Source: Burkholderiaceae bacterium (GTDB lineage: Bacteria; Pseudomonadota; Gammaproteobacteria; Burkholderiales; Burkholderiaceae). From it: a stretch of 40,198 bases of DNA. The position numbers were made by a program, and so were the translations under genes. How positions within the stretch are numbered: position 1 is the stretch's first letter; each line of letters begins with the position of its first letter. The notes beneath the pieces are model-generated. The model was not told the DNA's origin. It saw only the letters and a program-made list of their open reading frames with translations, and did not search any database. The DNA lies in contig CANFRA010000011.1 in assembly GCA_947449305.1 (NCBI GenBank), positions 1-40,198 on the forward strand, given 5' to 3'. This document shows, piece by piece, positions 1-11,717 of this stretch.

Positions 1-20
1 ATTGATAGGTTTTGCAAGAT

Positions 21-105
21 GCCGACGTGGTGAAATTGGTAGACACGCTATCTTGAGGGGGTAGTGGCTTAGGCTGTGCGAGTTCGAGTCTCGCCGTCGG
101 CACCA
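21..105 (+). tRNA. tRNA-Leu (anticodon GAG)
   Basis: Acceptor stem GCCGACG...CGTCGGC followed by ACCA; anticodon arm CTATC-TTGAGGG-GGTAG gives GAG; T-arm GTTCGAGTC; closely resembles E. coli tRNA-Leu(GAG). Confidence 0.95.
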
Positions 106-211
106 AAATGAAGAATTTATAGGGTTTTTGCTCTAAATCAAGGCTGTAAGAAGTGAATAAATGAATAATTTGCTGTTTTAGGTATTACCAGACGAACGAA
201 TCAGGACCATT

Positions 212-571
212 TTGAATCTCGCTAATTACTTTCCTGTTCTACTTTTTATCCTCGTAGGTATTGGGGTGGGATTAGTCCCCATGTTCCTCGGCAAAGTTCT
301 GGCCCCTTCCAAGCCTGACGCTGAAAAACTCTCTCCATATGAGTGTGGTTTTGAAGCTTTCGAAGATGCGCGTATGAAGTTCGACGTGCGCTATTACCTC
401 ATTGCTATTCTGTTCATCCTTTTTGATCTTGAAACTGCATTCCTATTTCCATGGGGTGTTGCTTTGCGTGATATTGGTTGGTTTGGCTACGCCTCTATGG
501 TGATCTTCCTTTTGGAATTCATTGTGGGATTTGTGTATATCTGGAAAAAGGGCGCTCTCGACTGGGAGTGA
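212..571 (+). CDS. nuoA: NADH-quinone oxidoreductase subunit A
   Basis: [41 protein letters not shown] is the NuoA signature; TTG start with AGGA 5-6 nt upstream; first gene of a complete nuo operon. Confidence 0.95.
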   Translation: MNLANYFPVLLFILVGIGVGLVPMFLGKVLAPSKPDAEKLSPYECGFEAFEDARMKFDVRYYLIAILFILFDLETAFLFPWGVALRDIGWFGYASMVIFLLEFIVGFVYIWKKGALDWE

Positions 572-576
572 TCGAT

Positions 577-1059
577 ATGGCACTAGAAGGCATTCTCAAA
601 GAAGGATTTGTTACTACTACTGCGGATCAGTTGATTAACTGGACTCGCAATGGTTCTTTATGGCCAATGACTTTTGGTCTAGCTTGCTGCGCGGTGGAGA
701 TGATGCATGCAGGCGCATCTCGTTATGACTTAGATCGTTTTGGTGTGGTGTTTCGCCCATCCCCACGTCAATCTGATTTGATGATTGTTGCGGGCACCTT
801 GTGTAACAAGATGGCTCCAGCATTACGAAAGGTTTATGACCAAATGCCAGAACCGCGTTGGGTCATTTCCATGGGATCTTGTGCCAATGGTGGCGGTTAT
901 TACCATAACTCCTATTCAGTAGTGCGCGGTTGCGATCGCATCGTGCCAGTCGATATTTATGTTCCCGGTTGTCCTCCAACTGCCGAAGCCTTGATCTATG
1001 GAATTATTCAGTTGCAATCGAAGATCGCCCGCACCAGTACGATCGCGCGGAAGGCCTAA
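577..1059 (+). CDS. nuoB: NADH-quinone oxidoreductase subunit B
   Basis: [22 protein letters not shown]...[23 protein letters not shown]...[11 protein letters not shown]; true start taken as internal ATG 577 of ORF 478..1059. Confidence 0.96.
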   Translation: MALEGILKEGFVTTTADQLINWTRNGSLWPMTFGLACCAVEMMHAGASRYDLDRFGVVFRPSPRQSDLMIVAGTLCNKMAPALRKVYDQMPEPRWVISMGSCANGGGYYHNSYSVVRGCDRIVPVDIYVPGCPPTAEALIYGIIQLQSKIARTSTIARKA

Positions 1060-1062
1060 GTC

Positions 1063-1662
1063 ATGTCAGATCGTTTAGTTCAATTAGCTACCAACCTAGA
1101 AAAAGTTCTGGGGAAGCGTGTGCGGTCGATTGAGACGGCATTAGGTGAAGTGACTGTAGTGGTGAATGCTGATACCTATTTTGAGTCTGCCATGCTGTTG
1201 CGTGATGAGTCATCACTCGCATTTGAACAGTTGATTGATCTATGTGGCGTTGACTATCAAGACTTTGGTGATGGCAGCTGGAGCGGTCAACGTTTTGGCG
1301 TTGTTAGTCACCTATTATCAATTGAACACAACTGGCGTTTGCGCCTTAGAGTATTTGCCCCTGATGATAGCTATCCATTGGTGGCGTCAATCACTCCAGT
1401 ATGGAACTCAGCTAATTGGTTTGAACGTGAAGCGTTTGACCTATACGGCATCTTATTTGAAGGTCATGATGACTTGCGCCGTATCTTGACTGACTATGGC
1501 TTTATTGGTCATCCATTTAGAAAAGATTTCCCTATCAGTGGCAATGTAGAAATGCGTTATGACCCAGAGTTAAAGCGCGTTGTTTATCAGCCTGTGACCA
1601 TTGAGGCACGCGAGATTACTCCCCGCATTGTGCGCGAAGAGCAGTATGGAGGTCCGGTTTAA
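1063..1662 (+). CDS. nuoC: NADH-quinone oxidoreductase subunit C
   Basis: [42 protein letters not shown] is the 30 kDa subunit signature. Confidence 0.96.
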   Translation: MSDRLVQLATNLEKVLGKRVRSIETALGEVTVVVNADTYFESAMLLRDESSLAFEQLIDLCGVDYQDFGDGSWSGQRFGVVSHLLSIEHNWRLRLRVFAPDDSYPLVASITPVWNSANWFEREAFDLYGILFEGHDDLRRILTDYGFIGHPFRKDFPISGNVEMRYDPELKRVVYQPVTIEAREITPRIVREEQYGGPV

Positions 1663-1665
1663 GTC

Positions 1666-2919
1666 ATGGCCAAGATTAAGAACTACACCCTCAACTTTGG
1701 ACCTCAGCATCCTGCGGCCCACGGTGTATTGCGCCTAGTGCTTGAGCTTGATGGCGAAGTGATTCAGCGCGCCGATCCGCATATTGGATTGTTACATCGC
1801 GCAACAGAGAAATTGGCTGAGACACGTACTTGGATTCAAAACGTTCCTTATATGGATCGCTTGGATTACGTTTCCATGATGTCCAATGAACATGCCTATG
1901 TCATGGCCATTGAGAAGTTATTGCAAGTGGAAGTTCCTGTACGAGCACAATATATTCGGGTGATGTATGACGAGCTAACGCGTTTACTCAATCACTTACT
2001 CTGGATTGGTTGTCATGGTCTGGACGTTGGTGCGATGGCAGTGTTCTTGTATGCTTTCCGCGATCGTGAAGACATCTTTGATATGTATGAGGCCGTATCT
2101 GGTGCTCGTATGCATGCCGCTTACTATCGTCCAGGTGGCGTCTATCGTGATTTGCCAGACCAAATGGCACAGTATAGTAAATCGAAGGTTCGCAGCCCAT
2201 CGGCTGTCAAACGCTTGAACCAAAATCGTAGCGGTTCATTACTCGACTTTATTGAGCAGTTTTCCAATGGTTTTGATGCGCACGTGGACGAGTACTGCAA
2301 TCTCTTAACCGATAACCGTATCTGGAAACAACGTCTAGTCAATATCGGTATCGTGACGCCTGAGCGCGCATTACAGCTTGGCTTTACTGGCCCCATGCTG
2401 CGTGGCTCTGGTATTGAGTGGGATTTGCGCAAGAAGCAGCCGTATGAAATCTATGACCGTCTTGACTTTGATATTCCGGTAGGTGTCAATGGTGACTCCT
2501 ATGATCGTTATTTGGTTCGCATGGAAGAAATGCGCCAATCCAATCGCATTATTAAACAGTGCATTGCTTGGCTCAAAGCAAACCCAGGTCCTGTCATGAG
2601 CGACAACCATAAAGTTTCTCCACCAAAGCGTGTGGATATGAAAACCAATATGGAAGAATTGATTCACCACTTCAAGCTCTTTACAGAAGGTATTCATGTA
2701 CCTAATGGCGAAGCTTATTCTGCGGTGGAGCATCCAAAAGGTGAGTTTGGTATCTACTTGATTTCTGATGGCGCTAATAAGCCATATCGCCTAAAAATTC
2801 GGGCGCCAGGATTTGTGCATCTTTCAGCCATGGACGAAATGTCACGCGGCCACATGTTGGCTGATGCGGTAACCATTATTGGTACGCAGGATATTGTGTT
2901 TGGGGAGATTGACCGCTAA
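1666..2919 (+). CDS. nuoD: NADH-quinone oxidoreductase subunit D
   Basis: [41 protein letters not shown]; 49 kDa subunit family. Confidence 0.97.
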   Translation: MAKIKNYTLNFGPQHPAAHGVLRLVLELDGEVIQRADPHIGLLHRATEKLAETRTWIQNVPYMDRLDYVSMMSNEHAYVMAIEKLLQVEVPVRAQYIRVMYDELTRLLNHLLWIGCHGLDVGAMAVFLYAFRDREDIFDMYEAVSGARMHAAYYRPGGVYRDLPDQMAQYSKSKVRSPSAVKRLNQNRSGSLLDFIEQFSNGFDAHVDEYCNLLTDNRIWKQRLVNIGIVTPERALQLGFTGPMLRGSGIEWDLRKKQPYEIYDRLDFDIPVGVNGDSYDRYLVRMEEMRQSNRIIKQCIAWLKANPGPVMSDNHKVSPPKRVDMKTNMEELIHHFKLFTEGIHVPNGEAYSAVEHPKGEFGIYLISDGANKPYRLKIRAPGFVHLSAMDEMSRGHMLADAVTIIGTQDIVFGEIDR

Positions 2920-2941
2920 TTTAGCGAGCCAAGGATTATTA

Positions 2942-3448
2942 ATGACAAGCACTCTTCAACTATCCGATAAAACGCTGGCAGATATTGCCCGTAATGTTGC
3001 TAAATATCCTCCAGATCAAAAACAATCTGCTGTGATGGCTGCTTTGATTGCCGCTCAAACTGAAGTAGGTTGGGTTTCTCCCCAGGTGATTGCAACCGTT
3101 GCAAAAATTTTAGAGATGCCAACCATCGCAGTTGACGAAGTCGCTACTTTCTACAATATGTACAACACCAAGCCGATTGGTAAATACAAATTAGTCATCT
3201 GCACCAATTTGCCTTGCCAATTAACTCATGGTCAAACAGCAGCAAATCATCTTAAAGAGACTCTAGGCATCGGATTTAACGAAACGACCCCTTGCGGCAC
3301 CTTTACTCTCAAAGAGGGTGAATGTATGGGTGCTTGTGGTGATTCACCAGTCATGTTAGTTAATGACAAGCGCATGTGCAGCTTTATGAGCAAAGAAAAA
3401 ATTGACTCACTATTAAGTGAGCTTCGTGCTGGAGGGAATGCGGTATGA
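2942..3448 (+). CDS. nuoE: NADH-quinone oxidoreductase subunit E (24 kDa, 2Fe-2S)
   Basis: [31 protein letters not shown]...[17 protein letters not shown]; start taken at ATG 2942 inside ORF 2879..3448. Confidence 0.95.
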   Translation: MTSTLQLSDKTLADIARNVAKYPPDQKQSAVMAALIAAQTEVGWVSPQVIATVAKILEMPTIAVDEVATFYNMYNTKPIGKYKLVICTNLPCQLTHGQTAANHLKETLGIGFNETTPCGTFTLKEGECMGACGDSPVMLVNDKRMCSFMSKEKIDSLLSELRAGGNAV

Positions 3449-4743
3449 CCAGCTTGCACGACCGTCACATTAAACCGTTGATCCTCGCAGGATTGAATGG
3501 TAATAACTGGCGTTTAAAGGATTATGAGAGCCGTGGTGGTTATCAGCAGTTGCGTCGATTATTAAATGACAAAATTGCACCTGACGCCATCATCACGGAA
3601 CTAAAAGCATCATCATTGCGTGGTCGTGGTGGCGCAGGCTTCCCAACAGGATTGAAGTGGAGTTTTATGCCACGCCAATTTCCGGGACAAAAATATTTAG
3701 TTTGTAATAGTGACGAAGGTGAGCCTGGTACTTTTAAAGATCGCGACATCATGCGCTACAACCCTCATGCCTTGATTGAAGGCATGATTATTGGCGCTTA
3801 CACCATGGGAATTACGGTTGGATATAACTATATTCACGGCGAGATCTGGGAAGTATATGCACGCTTTGAAGAGGCGCTGGAAGAGGCGCGTGCTGCAGGT
3901 TACTTGGGTGACAAGATCCTCGGAAGTGATTTCTCCTTTCAGCTGCATGCCACTCCAGGGTGGGGGGCTTATATCTGTGGAGAAGAAACTGCCTTATTGG
4001 AATCTCTCGAAGGCAAAAAAGGTCAGCCCCGCTTTAAACCACCATTTCCAGCTAGCTTTGGTTTGTACGGTAAACCCACAACAATTAACAATACGGAAAC
4101 ATTTGCGGCCGTACCGTTTGTCTTGGCAATAGGTGGTCAAGCATATTTAGATCTTGGTAAACCTAATAACGGCGGTACCAAAATTTTCTCCGTATCCGGT
4201 GACGTAGTGTATCCAGGCAACTACGAGGTTCCATTAGGCACCCCGTTTGCCGACTTACTCAAACTTGCTGGTGGTATGCGTGATGGCAAAGCATTAAAAG
4301 CAGTGATTCCTGGTGGATCTTCAGCCCCTGTCATTCCTGGTACGCAAATGATGGATCTAACAATGGATTACGACAGCATTGCTAAAGCAGGCTCCATGTT
4401 GGGTTCTGGTGCGGTGATCGTAATGAATGAAACCCGTTGCATGGTACGCGCCTTAGAGCGCTTGTCTTATTTCTATCACGAAGAATCTTGCGGTCAGTGC
4501 ACCCCGTGTCGTGAAGGTACCGGCTGGTTGTATCGCATTGTCCATCGCATTGAACATGCTCAAGGACGGCCTGAAGATTTAGATTTACTGAACGATGTAG
4601 CAGCCAATATTCAAGGGCGCACGATTTGCGCTTTGGGTGACGCCGCTGCAATGCCAGTGCGTGGCATGTTGAAGCATTACATGAATGAATTTGCGTATCA
4701 CGTAGAACATAAGCGCTGCTTAGATTCTGCACAACCTTTATAA
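3445..4743 (+). CDS. nuoF: NADH-quinone oxidoreductase subunit F (NADH/FMN binding)
   Basis: [19 protein letters not shown]...[17 protein letters not shown]...[20 protein letters not shown] overlap with nuoE. Confidence 0.97.
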   Translation: MTSLHDRHIKPLILAGLNGNNWRLKDYESRGGYQQLRRLLNDKIAPDAIITELKASSLRGRGGAGFPTGLKWSFMPRQFPGQKYLVCNSDEGEPGTFKDRDIMRYNPHALIEGMIIGAYTMGITVGYNYIHGEIWEVYARFEEALEEARAAGYLGDKILGSDFSFQLHATPGWGAYICGEETALLESLEGKKGQPRFKPPFPASFGLYGKPTTINNTETFAAVPFVLAIGGQAYLDLGKPNNGGTKIFSVSGDVVYPGNYEVPLGTPFADLLKLAGGMRDGKALKAVIPGGSSAPVIPGTQMMDLTMDYDSIAKAGSMLGSGAVIVMNETRCMVRALERLSYFYHEESCGQCTPCREGTGWLYRIVHRIEHAQGRPEDLDLLNDVAANIQGRTICALGDAAAMPVRGMLKHYMNEFAYHVEHKRCLDSAQPL

Positions 4744-4767
4744 GTTATTGAGCCGGGATATCTTCAA

Positions 4768-7089
4768 GTGAGCATGGTAGAAATCGAATTAGATGGCAAG
4801 ACGGTAGAAGTTCCGCAAGGTTCGATGGTGATGCACGCCGCGAATAAGCTGGGAACCTACGTCCCTCACTTCTGCTATCACAAGAAATTATCTATCGCTG
4901 CCAACTGCCGTATGTGCCTCGTTGAAGTAGAGAAGGCACCAAAACCATTACCTGCTTGCGCTACACCAGTGACTCAAGGCATGAAGGTGTTCACCCATTC
5001 TGCAAAAGCAGTAGAGGCGCAACGCTCTGTAATGGAATTCTTGTTGATTAATCACCCATTGGATTGTCCAATTTGCGACCAAGGCGGTGAGTGTCAGTTA
5101 CAAGACTTAGCTGTTGGTTATGGCAAATCAAATTCACGCTATGACGAAGAGAAGCGGGTTGTCTTTCATAAGAATGTCGGCCCATTGATCTCGATGCAAG
5201 AGATGAGCCGTTGTATTCATTGCACCCGTTGCGTTCGTTTCGGTCAAGAAGTTGCTGGTGTCATGGAATTGGGCATGATCAATCGTGGCGAGCATTCGGA
5301 AATTACTACCTTCGTGGGTCAAACGGTGGATTCAGAGCTTTCTGGAAACATGATTGATATATGCCCTGTTGGCGCATTGACTAGCAAGCCATTCCGTTAT
5401 GCAGCACGTACTTGGGAATTAGGCCGTAAGCGCTCTGTAAGCCCCCACGATAGCTTGGGTGCAAATACCACCGTACAAACTAAAGATAACAAAGTCATGC
5501 GTGTGGTGGCTTTGGAAAACGAAGCGATTAATGAATGCTGGATTAGCGACCGTGATCGTTTTTCTTATGAAGGATTAAATAGTTCAGATCGTGTGACTAC
5601 GCCAATGGTGAAGCAGGGCGGCCAATGGCTTGAAACCGATTGGCAGTCAGCTCTTGATTATGTGGCGCACTCACTGAAAACTATCGCCGCTGAAAGTGGT
5701 CCAGAGTCGATTGCTGCCTTAGCCCATCCAATTTCTAGTACCGAAGAATTGCATCTCTTGCAAAAGATGGTTCGTGGCTTAGGTTCTCATCAAGTTGAAA
5801 CCCGTTTGCGTCAAACGGATGTAAAGGCCGCAGCAAGTGCACCATGGCTAGGCATGCCAATTGCTAAATTGAGTGAGCTAGATCGCGCCTTAATTATTGG
5901 CAGCTTCTTGCGCAAAGATCAACCCATTATTGCAGCGCGTATTCGTACGGCTGCGAAGCGTGCTTTACAAGTGATGCGGATTGATGCTGGTGGCGATGAT
6001 TGGTTAATCCCGAGCAGTGGTATCTCATCTACTCCTAGTGCCTGGCTCAATAGCCTAAGTGAAGTTGCACTAGCGGTAGCCAAAGCAAAATCTGTCTCTG
6101 CTCCCTCAGGAATAGCCAATGTACCTGTCTCTTCAGCAGCGCAAAAGATTGCTGATACTTTGATTGCCGGCTCCACAAAAGCAGTGCTCCTGGGCTCTGC
6201 AGCTATTGCGCATCCTCAGGCATCCGACTTGCATGTCCTCGCGCAATTTATTGCAGAGCAAACCAGCGCTACCTTTGGTTTCTTGCCGGTGGGTGGTAAC
6301 GCTGTTGGCGCTGCGTTGGTTAATGCTAATGGCGCAGGTATTGAATCGATTCTTTCTGGTGATCGTAAAGCAGTGCTGCTAATGAATATCGAACCAGATG
6401 CAGACTTACCTAATCCTGCGCAAGCACGTCTAGCTCTAGCAAAAGCCAATACGGTCATTGCATTGAGTGCCTACAAGAGTGTTGATTTACTTGAAGTGGC
6501 TGATGTCATTCTGCCGATCTCCACATTCACTGAAACGGTTTGCACATTTGTGAATGCAGAAGGTAAAGCTCAGACTGTGCAACCTTCAGTCAAGCCTTTG
6601 GGTGATTCTCGTCCAGCATGGAAAGTGCTGCGCGCACTCGGTAGCTTATTGGATCTTGATGGTTTCTTGTTTAATTTGCCAGAAGAGGTTTTGGGTGAAG
6701 CCCTCGATGAAAGCTATTGCACTCGCTTAAGTAATAAAGCGACAAGTAACTCTATTGCTAGTGGAAACCTTGCCCCAATAAATAGTCTAGAGCGTATTGC
6801 GGATGTGAACATCTATGCTGGCGACCCAATCGTGCGTCGTTCTTCTGCATTGCAATTAACGCGTGATGCCAAACGAGGCAATCAGGCTGGTTTAAATCAA
6901 AAGCTATTCACAGAGCTTGGTATTAAAGAGGGAGAAGCGGTACGTGTATCTCAAGGTGGCCAGTCTGTTGATATGCCTGCAACATTAGAAGTCAATTTAG
7001 CACCAGGTGCCGTTAGGATTTCTGCAGGTACTATGGCTAGTGCGAAATTAGGGTCCATGAATGGCCCGATAACGGTTGGTAAGGCGTAA
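4768..7089 (+). CDS. nuoG: NADH-quinone oxidoreductase subunit G
   Basis: N-terminal 2Fe-2S ferredoxin domain ([13 protein letters not shown]), [35 protein letters not shown] 4768 or ATG 4774 possible start. Confidence 0.96.
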   Translation: MSMVEIELDGKTVEVPQGSMVMHAANKLGTYVPHFCYHKKLSIAANCRMCLVEVEKAPKPLPACATPVTQGMKVFTHSAKAVEAQRSVMEFLLINHPLDCPICDQGGECQLQDLAVGYGKSNSRYDEEKRVVFHKNVGPLISMQEMSRCIHCTRCVRFGQEVAGVMELGMINRGEHSEITTFVGQTVDSELSGNMIDICPVGALTSKPFRYAARTWELGRKRSVSPHDSLGANTTVQTKDNKVMRVVALENEAINECWISDRDRFSYEGLNSSDRVTTPMVKQGGQWLETDWQSALDYVAHSLKTIAAESGPESIAALAHPISSTEELHLLQKMVRGLGSHQVETRLRQTDVKAAASAPWLGMPIAKLSELDRALIIGSFLRKDQPIIAARIRTAAKRALQVMRIDAGGDDWLIPSSGISSTPSAWLNSLSEVALAVAKAKSVSAPSGIANVPVSSAAQKIADTLIAGSTKAVLLGSAAIAHPQASDLHVLAQFIAEQTSATFGFLPVGGNAVGAALVNANGAGIESILSGDRKAVLLMNIEPDADLPNPAQARLALAKANTVIALSAYKSVDLLEVADVILPISTFTETVCTFVNAEGKAQTVQPSVKPLGDSRPAWKVLRALGSLLDLDGFLFNLPEEVLGEALDESYCTRLSNKATSNSIASGNLAPINSLERIADVNIYAGDPIVRRSSALQLTRDAKRGNQAGLNQKLFTELGIKEGEAVRVSQGGQSVDMPATLEVNLAPGAVRISAGTMASAKLGSMNGPITVGKA

Positions 7090-7097
7090 GGTCAGCA

Positions 7098-8171
7098 ATG
7101 GATCATTTCTTGAACCTCATTACCACTCAAGGTGAGGCCATCTTTGGTTCTTTGTGGCCGCTGGTTTGGGCATTAGTACGTATTGTGATCATCGTATTGC
7201 CGATGTTTGCTTGCGTGGCTTATCTAACTCTCTGGGAAAGAAAGTTAATTGGCTGGATGCATATCCGGCTAGGGCCAAACCGTGTTGGGCCATTAGGCTT
7301 ACTGCAGCCTATCGCTGATGCATTGAAACTGTTGATGAAGGAGATTATTTCTCCGGCTCAGTCATCTAAGGTTTTATTCTTTATTGCGCCGATCATGGTG
7401 ATCATGCCTGCCTTTGCGGCATGGGCGGTTATTCCCTTCCAGGCCAAAATGGTACTGGCTGATATCAATGCTGGTTTGCTCTACATCATGGCAATTTCAT
7501 CGATCAGCGTTTATGGCGTGATTCTGGCTGGCTGGTCTTCTAATTCTAAATACCCATTCTTGGGTGCTATGCGTGCATCAGCGCAGATGATCTCCTATGA
7601 GATTGCAATGGGCTTTGCCTTGGTTACTGTGTTGTTGACTTCAGGCTCATTGAACTTGAGCACAATTGTTGCTTCCCAAGAGCAGGGCTTTTTTGCTGAT
7701 ATGGGATTGAACTTCTTATCTTGGAACTGGTTGCCATTACTTCCGATGTTCCTGATTTACTTTATCTCGGGTGTTGCAGAGACAAACCGTCACCCATTTG
7801 ATGTGGTTGAAGGGGAATCAGAGATTGTTGCGGGGCACATGGTGGAGTACTCTGGCATGTCATTTGCCATGTTCTTCTTGGCTGAATACGCAAATATGAT
7901 TCTGATTGCTGCAGTAGCTTCCATTATGTTCTTGGGTGGCTGGTTGCCGATTGTTGATTTCCCAATCTTGCGAGATATTCCTGGCTTCTTCTGGTTATTC
8001 GCCAAGACCTTTTTCCTCTTGTCTTGCGTTATTTGGTTAAGGGCTACTTTACCGCGCTATCGCTATGACCAAATCATGCGCTTGGGCTGGAAGATCTTCA
8101 TTCCCATCTCCGTATTCTGGGTGGTTGTCGTTGGCGCATGGGTGGTATCCCCATGGAATATTTGGAAATAA
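7098..8171 (+). CDS. nuoH: NADH-quinone oxidoreductase subunit H
   Basis: [33 protein letters not shown]...[28 protein letters not shown]. Confidence 0.97.
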   Translation: MDHFLNLITTQGEAIFGSLWPLVWALVRIVIIVLPMFACVAYLTLWERKLIGWMHIRLGPNRVGPLGLLQPIADALKLLMKEIISPAQSSKVLFFIAPIMVIMPAFAAWAVIPFQAKMVLADINAGLLYIMAISSISVYGVILAGWSSNSKYPFLGAMRASAQMISYEIAMGFALVTVLLTSGSLNLSTIVASQEQGFFADMGLNFLSWNWLPLLPMFLIYFISGVAETNRHPFDVVEGESEIVAGHMVEYSGMSFAMFFLAEYANMILIAAVASIMFLGGWLPIVDFPILRDIPGFFWLFAKTFFLLSCVIWLRATLPRYRYDQIMRLGWKIFIPISVFWVVVVGAWVVSPWNIWK

Positions 8172-8182
8172 GTTGATCAATT

Positions 8183-8674
8183 ATGTTTAAGAAAATTTCC
8201 CAATTTCTCGATAGCTTGATGCTCAAAGACATCTTGACTGGCATGTCCATTACCGGTCGTTACCTCTTTAAGCCAAAAATTACAGTGCAATACCCCGAAG
8301 AGAAGACGCCATTGTCACCGCGTTTCCGCGGCCTGCATGCTTTGCGCCGCTATGAAAGCGGAGAGGAACGTTGTATTGGGTGTAAGTTGTGTGAAGCGGT
8401 TTGCCCTGCGTATGCCATCACGATTGAAACGGCCGAGCGTGAAGATGGAACACGTCGTACTAGCCGTTATGACATTGATTTAACCAAATGCATCTTCTGT
8501 GGTTTCTGCGAAGAAGCATGTCCGGTTGACGCTATTGTCGAAACCAATATCTTTGAATACTTTGGTGATAAGCGGGGCGATCTGTACTTCACTAAAGACA
8601 TGCTATTGGCAGTTGGCGATAAATATGAAAAAGATATCGCCGCCAGCCGTGCAGCTGATGCACCTTACCGCTAA
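8183..8674 (+). CDS. nuoI: NADH-quinone oxidoreductase subunit I (two 4Fe-4S)
   Basis: [16 protein letters not shown] and [16 protein letters not shown] motifs. Confidence 0.97.
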   Translation: MFKKISQFLDSLMLKDILTGMSITGRYLFKPKITVQYPEEKTPLSPRFRGLHALRRYESGEERCIGCKLCEAVCPAYAITIETAEREDGTRRTSRYDIDLTKCIFCGFCEEACPVDAIVETNIFEYFGDKRGDLYFTKDMLLAVGDKYEKDIAASRAADAPYR

Positions 8675-8695
8675 TCGGATAGAGCACACATCACC

Positions 8696-9343
8696 ATGAC
8701 ATTTGATCCATCCACATTATTTGCCGTCTTCTTCTACGGATTTGCAGGCTTACTAGTGATTTCTGCAGTTCGTGTGATCACAGCCCGTAATCCAGTTCAT
8801 GCTGCGCTCTTTTTGGTGCTGGCGTTCTTCTGCGCTTCAGGTCTTTGGATGCTACTCAAGGCTGAGTTCCTCAGTTTGGCACTGATTCTAGTTTATGTTG
8901 GCGCTGTGATGGTTCTCTTTATTTTCGTCGTGATGATGTTAGATCTCGATTTAGAGCATTTGCGTCGCGACTTCAGAAAATACTTGCCGGTCGCTTTCTT
9001 GATGGGCACTGTGATTGTTCTAGAGCTATCCATTGTGATCATTCGCAGCTTTATCGGTACAAATGCCCCTGTACAACCAATGCCAGAAGAGATTGCAGCA
9101 AACAATACCTTAGCCTTGGGTAGACTAATTTTCGTAGATTATGTGTATGCCTTTGAAGTCGCTGGTGTCATTCTGTTAGTAGCGATTATTGCTGCTGTTG
9201 CCTTAACCTTACGTAACCGCAAGGACTCTAAGTCGCAAAATATCCACGAACAAGTCAATGTCGTTGCAGCGGACCGTATGCGTGTAGTCAAGATGGATTC
9301 AGATATGGGTGCAAAGCAAGACACCAAAGGGGAGAAGAAATGA
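8696..9343 (+). CDS. nuoJ: NADH-quinone oxidoreductase subunit J
   Basis: [51 protein letters not shown]. Confidence 0.96.
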   Translation: MTFDPSTLFAVFFYGFAGLLVISAVRVITARNPVHAALFLVLAFFCASGLWMLLKAEFLSLALILVYVGAVMVLFIFVVMMLDLDLEHLRRDFRKYLPVAFLMGTVIVLELSIVIIRSFIGTNAPVQPMPEEIAANNTLALGRLIFVDYVYAFEVAGVILLVAIIAAVALTLRNRKDSKSQNIHEQVNVVAADRMRVVKMDSDMGAKQDTKGEKK

Positions 9344-9648
9344 ATATCACTCTCGCCCATTACTTAGTGCTTGGCGCCATTTTGTTTGCAACAAGCGTAA
9401 TCGGTATTTTTCTGAACCGCAAGAATGTCATCGTGCTTCTAATGGCAATTGAGTTGATGCTTCTTTCTGTAAACATGAACTTTATTGCCTTTTCTCATTA
9501 CTTGAGTGATATGGCGGGCCAAGTATTTGTATTCTTTATTTTGACTGTGGCAGCTGCAGAAGCAGCTATCGGTTTGGCAATTCTGGTTGTGCTCTTCCGT
9601 AAGGTCGACACCATTAATGCTGATGATCTTGACCACCTAAAAGGCTAG
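9340..9648 (+). CDS. nuoK: NADH-quinone oxidoreductase subunit K
   Basis: [24 protein letters not shown]...[21 protein letters not shown] overlap with nuoJ. Confidence 0.96.
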   Translation: MNITLAHYLVLGAILFATSVIGIFLNRKNVIVLLMAIELMLLSVNMNFIAFSHYLSDMAGQVFVFFILTVAAAEAAIGLAILVVLFRKVDTINADDLDHLKG

Positions 9649-9650
9649 TC

Positions 9651-11708
9651 ATGCAATTGACCTTAAACATTCCTGTTCTTTGCGCGATTCCTCTTGCGCC
9701 ATTGATTGGCTCCATGATTGCGGGCTTCTTTGGCACTAAATTGGGTGGTAACCGGATTGGTCAAGGCGCCTGCCAATTTGTCACCATCTTGGGCGTAGCG
9801 ATTGCATTTGCACTGTCCTGTAACGTGTTGGTACAGGTGATGGATGGCTTCTACTTTAATGGCACGGTATACCGCTGGATGGAGTTGGGTGAGCTTAATT
9901 TAGATATTGGATTCCTAATCGATCCCTTAACAGCCACCATGATGTGTGTAGTGACCTTTGTATCGCTCATGGTTCACATTTACACCATTGGCTATATGCG
10001 CGGTGAAGAGGGCTATAACCGTTTCTTCTCCTATATCTCTTTATTTACTTTTGCCATGTTGATGTTGGTGATGAGTAATAACCTCTTGCAACTCTTCTTC
10101 GGATGGGAAGCTGTGGGTGTAGTTTCATATCTTCTGATTGGCTTCTATTACGAGCGGCAGTCTGCGGTATTTGCCAATATGAAAGCATTCCTAGTAAACC
10201 GAGTTGGTGACTTTGGTTTCATTCTAGGCATTGGCTTAATACTAGCTAGTACTGGCTCAATGCAATATGACGTCATTTTTTCTCAGAACACTGCCTTAGC
10301 AGCGCAAACATTACCTGGTACTAGCTGGAATTTATTGACGGTGGCTTGTATTTGTTTATTCATCGGTGCGATGGGTAAATCAGCGCAATTTCCATTGCAT
10401 GTTTGGTTGCCAGACTCGATGGAAGGTCCAACCCCAATTTCTGCATTGATTCATGCGGCAACCATGGTTACGGCAGGTATCTTTATGGTGTCCCGCATGT
10501 CACCATTGTTTGAGCTTTCTGATGTGGCCTTGAGCTTTATCTTGGTGATTGGCTCAATTACTACGCTCTTCATGGGCTTTTTGGGAATCGTGCAAAACGA
10601 TATCAAGCGCGTAGTGGCTTATTCAACTCTGTCTCAATTGGGTTATATGACCGTAGCACTGGGTGTTTCAGCTTATCCAGTGGCAATCTTTCACTTAATG
10701 ACCCATGCATTCTTTAAAGCCTTGTTGTTCCTAGCAGCCGGTAGCGTGATTCTCGGTATGCACCACGAGCAAGATATGCGAAAGATGGGCGGTCTTTGGA
10801 AATACATGCCAATTACTTGCCTCATGATGTTGCTTGGTAATTTGGCCTTGATCGGCACACCATTCTTCTCTGGTTTCTATTCCAAAGATTCCATTATTGA
10901 AGCAGTTGCTGCTAGCCATATTCCTGGATCAGGCTTTGCTTACTTTGCAGTGATGGCCAGCGTCTTTGTAACCGCCTTGTATTCATTCCGCCTCTACTTC
11001 TGGGTATTTCATGGCAAAGCACGTTGGGGCCATGCTGATTCACATGCGCACGATCATCATGATCACGCTGAGCAGGGCGATGACCATGCACATCATGGTT
11101 TAGCGCCAGGCGAAAAACCCCATGAGTCTCCATTGGTAGTGACCTTGCCATTAATCCTCTTGGCGATTCCGTCAGTCATTATTGGTTTTTATACGATTAC
11201 GCCACTCTTGTTTGGTACCTTCTTTGGCGACTCCATCTTTATTGATGTTATGCGTCACCCAATCATGAAAGAGCTCGAAGACGAGTTCCATGGTCCGGTA
11301 GCAATGGCGATCCATGCATTCACATCACCCATATTGCTGTTGGTAGTGCTTGGTGTATTAGCGGCAGCGATTGGCTACCTTTGGGCTCCTAAGCTACCTG
11401 CCAAGGTTGCTCAAGCATTAGCACCCATCAAAAAATTACTCGATAACAAATACTATCTTGATGACTTAAATCAAGCAGTCTTTGCGAAGGGTCTGATTTG
11501 GATCGGCGGCTTCCTGTGGCATCGCGGTGACCAGAAAGTGATTGATGGTTTCTTTGTGAATGGCAGCGCGTATACGGTAGGGCGCTTTGCCGGTGTTATT
11601 CGCCATTTGCAATCCGGCTATCTTTATCACTATGCCTTTGCAATGATTGCAGGCTTAGCGGCATTGCTAGCTTGGGTTTTGTATGCTTATCTGCCTTTTG
11701 TTCGCTAG
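9651..11708 (+). CDS. nuoL: NADH-quinone oxidoreductase subunit L
   Basis: ND5-type antiporter-like protein: FFGWEAVGVVSYLLIGFYYER, GAMGKSAQFPLHVWLPDSMEGPTPISALIHAATMVTAG. Confidence 0.97.
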   Translation: MQLTLNIPVLCAIPLAPLIGSMIAGFFGTKLGGNRIGQGACQFVTILGVAIAFALSCNVLVQVMDGFYFNGTVYRWMELGELNLDIGFLIDPLTATMMCVVTFVSLMVHIYTIGYMRGEEGYNRFFSYISLFTFAMLMLVMSNNLLQLFFGWEAVGVVSYLLIGFYYERQSAVFANMKAFLVNRVGDFGFILGIGLILASTGSMQYDVIFSQNTALAAQTLPGTSWNLLTVACICLFIGAMGKSAQFPLHVWLPDSMEGPTPISALIHAATMVTAGIFMVSRMSPLFELSDVALSFILVIGSITTLFMGFLGIVQNDIKRVVAYSTLSQLGYMTVALGVSAYPVAIFHLMTHAFFKALLFLAAGSVILGMHHEQDMRKMGGLWKYMPITCLMMLLGNLALIGTPFFSGFYSKDSIIEAVAASHIPGSGFAYFAVMASVFVTALYSFRLYFWVFHGKARWGHADSHAHDHHDHAEQGDDHAHHGLAPGEKPHESPLVVTLPLILLAIPSVIIGFYTITPLLFGTFFGDSIFIDVMRHPIMKELEDEFHGPVAMAIHAFTSPILLLVVLGVLAAAIGYLWAPKLPAKVAQALAPIKKLLDNKYYLDDLNQAVFAKGLIWIGGFLWHRGDQKVIDGFFVNGSAYTVGRFAGVIRHLQSGYLYHYAFAMIAGLAALLAWVLYAYLPFVR

Positions 11709-11717
11709 GCCGCCATC

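Noticed and set aside
478-576. N-terminal extension of the nuoB ORF (ORF start at 478)
   Set aside because: Overlaps nuoA coding; the canonical NuoB N-terminus [10 protein letters not shown] starts at 577
2142-2733. Minus-strand ORFs of 96 and 120 aa inside nuoD
   Set aside because: Antisense to a strongly conserved gene; composition looks like a shadow frame
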